A DNA stretch of 49,668 bases. It comes from Azotobacter chroococcum. Lineage in GTDB: Bacteria; Pseudomonadota; Gammaproteobacteria; Pseudomonadales; Pseudomonadaceae. Numbering within the stretch: position 1 is the stretch's first letter; each line of letters begins with the position of its first letter. The position numbers and the translations under genes are program-made. The notes beneath the pieces were generated by a model. The model had not been told where the DNA came from, ran no database searches, and saw only the letters and a program-made list of their open reading frames with translations. Shown in pieces: positions 47,946-49,668 of the stretch. The DNA is taken from assembly GCF_004339665.1 (NCBI RefSeq), contig NZ_SMMU01000026.1, positions 1 to 49,668 on the forward strand. The letters run 5' to 3'.

Positions 47946-47963
47946 TGTAGGCAATGGCTTACA
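47946..47963. promoter_or_regulatory. GacA upstream activating sequence
   Basis: TGTAGGCAATGGCTTACA matches the palindrome TGTAAG-N6-CTTACA at 11 of 12 fixed positions. It lies about 165 bp upstream of the predicted sRNA start on the minus strand. No sRNA with a terminator can be seen on the plus side. Confidence 0.7.
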
Positions 47964-48122
47964 CAGCGCAACGCAATCGAAGCGTTTTTCAGCAGGGGAA
48001 TGGGCGATGGACACCTGAAGCGGAGCCGTCCGGCAAACGGGCATCCCGCTGGTCCTGCATGAAAAAGACCACTGGTCGGAAAGTTGCGCGTCGGTCGCTA
48101 CAGGGCATGAAGCAGGGTATCG

Positions 48123-48260
48123 TCAACCCGACATCCGGCGCGACTCGGGCTTTGCCTTGACCTCGACCGTGTGCGGTCGCGTCAGACGCTCCACATAGAG
48201 ACCGGCCGCGAACAGCGCACAACCTGCCAGCGCGAGAAGAAAGATGTTGTCGATCGACAT
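48123..48260 (-). CDS. 45-residue single-pass membrane protein
   Basis: ATG at 48260 with GGAGGG about nine bases upstream; 45 codons to TGA. Residues 5-22 (NIFLLALAGCALFAAGLY) form one membrane helix, and the C-terminus is charged (RLTRPH, EVKAKPESRR). I recognise no family. It lies between the GacA box region and a second tiny minus-strand gene. The good ribosome binding site and the clean helix support a real gene. Confidence 0.6.
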   Translation of the reverse strand: MSIDNIFLLALAGCALFAAGLYVERLTRPHTVEVKAKPESRRMSG

Positions 48261-48411
48261 AGGATCGCCCTCCGTGGCGATGTGATGGAACAGCTCTGGC
48301 GAACAGCCGCAAGGCTGCAGGCCAGCCCGGGTGGAGCCGGGCTTTCATATAGCGTCCCGCGGCGCAGTCAGGCCATCCGGCCATGGTCGAACAGGTGACC
48401 GGGACGGGACC

Positions 48412-48564
48412 TCAGAAGAGCAGTCCCAGAAAAGCCGCGCCGTACGCCAGAACCATCCCCACCTCGAGACAGCGGGTGAAAACCGCCTCCCAACGGCTGC
48501 GTTTATCCGTCTCTTTCTCTTCCCTGGTCTCAAGGCAGGAATCGCCCTCGTTGACATGCTGCAT
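48412..48564 (-). CDS. 50-residue hypothetical protein with C-terminal membrane helix
   Basis: ATG at 48564, 50 codons. The N-terminal half is hydrophilic and acidic (EGDSCLETREEKETDKRSR), followed by a hydrophobic end EVGMVLAYGAAFLGLLF. This is a tail-anchored layout. Ribosome binding is weak (AGGG about ten bases upstream). It precedes the other small membrane gene on the same strand by about 150 bp with a GC-rich hairpin between (48317-48344). Not recognised. Confidence 0.5.
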   Translation of the reverse strand: MQHVNEGDSCLETREEKETDKRSRWEAVFTRCLEVGMVLAYGAAFLGLLF

Positions 48565-48795
48565 GCGCAAAAGGCCCTCGTTCTTCTTTCAGCTTCCCAG
48601 CCAGCGGCCTGCCGAGCTGCAAAGGCCTCTCCAGCCCTTCTTGCGAAGCACTGGACAAAAGAGGAACGACCATCGGCCTGCCCTACCCCACAGACAAGTA
48701 AGGTGAGGCATCGCGCAACGGTCAAGGTCGGCACGCAAAAACAACCCGCGCCGCGGGTTCGCGCCCACCTACCCGACTGGATGGGTCCTGCACAA
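48565..48795. other. Intergenic stretch upstream of the small minus-strand genes
   Basis: About 230 bases with no supported gene. It likely holds the promoter of the two tiny genes on the minus strand, but no clear -35/-10 is visible. The GC-rich palindrome CCGCGCCGCGG-like near 48749 and a MITE follow. Confidence 0.4.
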
Positions 48796-48896
48796 GGGTT
48801 TGTTGGCGTTATTGGCGCAGGCCGCGACGGAGGCCCGCGCCTTGCCTGGCGGCTTTGACGCGGCAACGTGGCTCACGCCAAAACGTCAACAGGCCC
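48796..48896. repeat. Internally deleted MITE copy 3
   Basis: 101 bp with ends GGGTTTGTTGGCGTTATTGG and CCAAAACGTCAACAGGCCC, flanked on the right by TA. Compared with copy 2 it lacks the central 165 bp: the left 40 bases are joined directly to CGCGCCTTGCCTGGCGG-like sequence of the right part. It lies just before the alcohol dehydrogenase gene. Confidence 0.8.
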
Positions 48897-48968
48897 TAGA
48901 CTGCTCTCCGACAACACGGCCCCATCGTGAGCGCTATAGCGTCCCCCCCCCAGCCTGAGAGGAAAGAC

Positions 48969-49577
48969 ATGAGCATCCGCACCCTCCGTGTACAGCCCGG
49001 CGGCGGCTTCGAGCGCGTCGTCCTGGAAACCAGCGAGCCGCTCGAGCCGCAGGCCGGCGAGATCGTCGTGCGCGTCCGCGCCAGTTCGCTCAACTATCAC
49101 GACTACCTGGTGGTCAGCGGCGCCTGGGGTCCGGTCGAGCCGCGCATCCCCCTCTCGGACGGCGCCGGTGAAGTCCTCGCCGTGGGCAGCGGTGTCGACG
49201 AATTCAAGCCGGGCGACCGGGTGGTCAGCACCTTCTTCCCTACCTGGCTGGACGGCGAGCCCGAGGTCGAGGGCTTCGCCACGGTGCCGGGCGACGGCAT
49301 CGACGGCTTCGCCCGCGAGCAGGTGACCATGCCGGCGAGCGCCTTCACCCATGCGCCGCGCGGCTGGAGCCACGCCGAGGCGGCGACCCTGACCACCGCC
49401 GGGCTGACCGCCTGGCGCGCGCTGATGGCCGACGGCAACCTCAAGCCCGGCGAAACCGTGCTGGTGCAGGGCAGCGGCGGGGTTTCGGTGTTCGCCCTGC
49501 AGTTCGCCAAGCTGGCCGGGGCGACGGTCATCGCCACCTCCTCCAGCGACGACAAGCTCGCCCGCCTCGAGGCCCTA
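48969..49577 (+). pseudogene. Zinc-type alcohol dehydrogenase gene, cut by an IS630-type insertion
   Basis: About 203 residues of an MDR-family oxidoreductase remain: MSIRTLRVQPGGGFERVVLE, the N-terminal GroES-like domain with SLNYHDYLVVSGAWG and IPLSDGAGEVLAVGSGVDEFKPGDRV, and the start of the Rossmann domain VLVQGSGGVSVFALQFAKLAGATVIATSS. At 49577 the frame leaves the family (SSSDDKLARLEAL is normally followed by GAD) and meets a stop at 49584. The classic zinc Cys is not seen in the expected place, so it may be a zinc-free quinone-oxidoreductase-like member. The 3' half should be beyond the window behind the insertion. AGGAAAG precedes the ATG. Confidence 0.85.
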
Positions 49578-49668
49578 GTGTTATGACACAGCTAAATCTG
49601 CGTCATGCATAATGTCGGCATGGAACATTACAGAATCATCCTCAGTCCTCAAGAAAGAGCGCGGTTGC
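49578..49668 (+). mobile_element. 5' end of an IS630-type element (partial at window edge)
   Basis: The dehydrogenase frame breaks at CTAG (49575-49578). From there a new sequence TGTTATGACACAGC leads to an ATG at 49620 that starts MEHYRIILSPQERARL, an N-terminus typical of IS630-family transposases. The rest is outside the window. CTAG is a known IS630-type target. Confidence 0.7.

Noticed and set aside
47970-48120. Possible second RsmY/Z-like RNA on the plus strand driven by the same GacA box
   Set aside because: A few GGA motifs occur but I see no -10 at the right distance and no terminator.
47954-48160. 68-codon ORF on the plus strand beginning inside the GacA box
   Set aside because: The start overlaps a regulatory palindrome, there is no ribosome binding site, and the product resembles nothing.

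Overview
The window is high-GC chromosomal DNA from a gammaproteobacterium of the Pseudomonadaceae. The marker loci are a colR-colS-methyltransferase-kinase operon, a HexR-type operator in front of zwf-pgl, a probable RgsA small RNA with a GacA box, REP-like palindromes, DUF2790 and DUF1016 genes. The 3-hydroxybutyrate utilisation cluster and the many IS scraps fit a poly-hydroxybutyrate accumulating, Azotobacter-like member, but the genus is an inference.

Layout. 1-106: tail of an IS5-type element. 0.4-5.7 kb: core envelope genes, namely a retropepsin-like periplasmic protein, an SdiA-regulated-family protein, the ColRS two-component system and its likely target operon (methyltransferase plus lipopolysaccharide-type kinase). 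5.7-8.2 kb: an AT-richer accessory patch with a 43-codon ORF, a DUF2790 protein, an IS5 remnant, a truncated MITE and a gene made of a 7-residue leader plus exactly fifteen 16-residue repeats. 8.2-16.0 kb: a minus-strand hexose operon zwf-pgl-pgi-sugar permease-PfkB kinase-DUF4432 epimerase, with a HexR-like operator but no hexR beside it. 16.1-17.9 kb: a shikimate-dehydrogenase-like gene and an atypical crotonase. 18.0-24.7 kb: a sigma-54 activator, then a GntP permease, 3-hydroxybutyrate dehydrogenase, AtoE and the two CoA-transferase subunits; a sigma-54 promoter and two dyads precede the permease gene. 24.9-31.5 kb: an MBL-fold hydrolase, two small hypothetical genes, a CNT nucleoside transporter, and a glycosyltransferase/debranching-enzyme pair.

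32.0-39.1 kb: a type I restriction-modification operon (hsdM, a DUF1016 gene, hsdS, hsdR) with stop/start overlaps throughout. The DUF1016 gene seems to have lost its nuclease core at a 19-bp palindrome. It sits beside tRNA-Thr(CGT). 39.6-43.3 kb: CvfB-like protein, PQQ sugar dehydrogenase, degenerate pseudouridine synthase and an SDR. 43.3-44.6 kb: a solo TnpB (IS1341-type) with a non-canonical RuvC-II. 44.6-47.6 kb: a Mut7-C protein ending in a MITE, a patatin and an SBP-like protein. 47.6-48.6 kb: probable RgsA sRNA and two tiny membrane-protein genes. 48.97 kb to the end: an alcohol dehydrogenase gene cut by an IS630-type insertion.

Metabolically the window pairs hexose entry into the Entner-Doudoroff/pentose routes with use of 3-hydroxybutyrate and acetoacetate as carbon sources. 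The least explained items are the 16-residue repeat protein, the DUF1016 deletion with its paired palindromes, and a TA-targeting MITE family whose insertion provides the stop codon of one gene.
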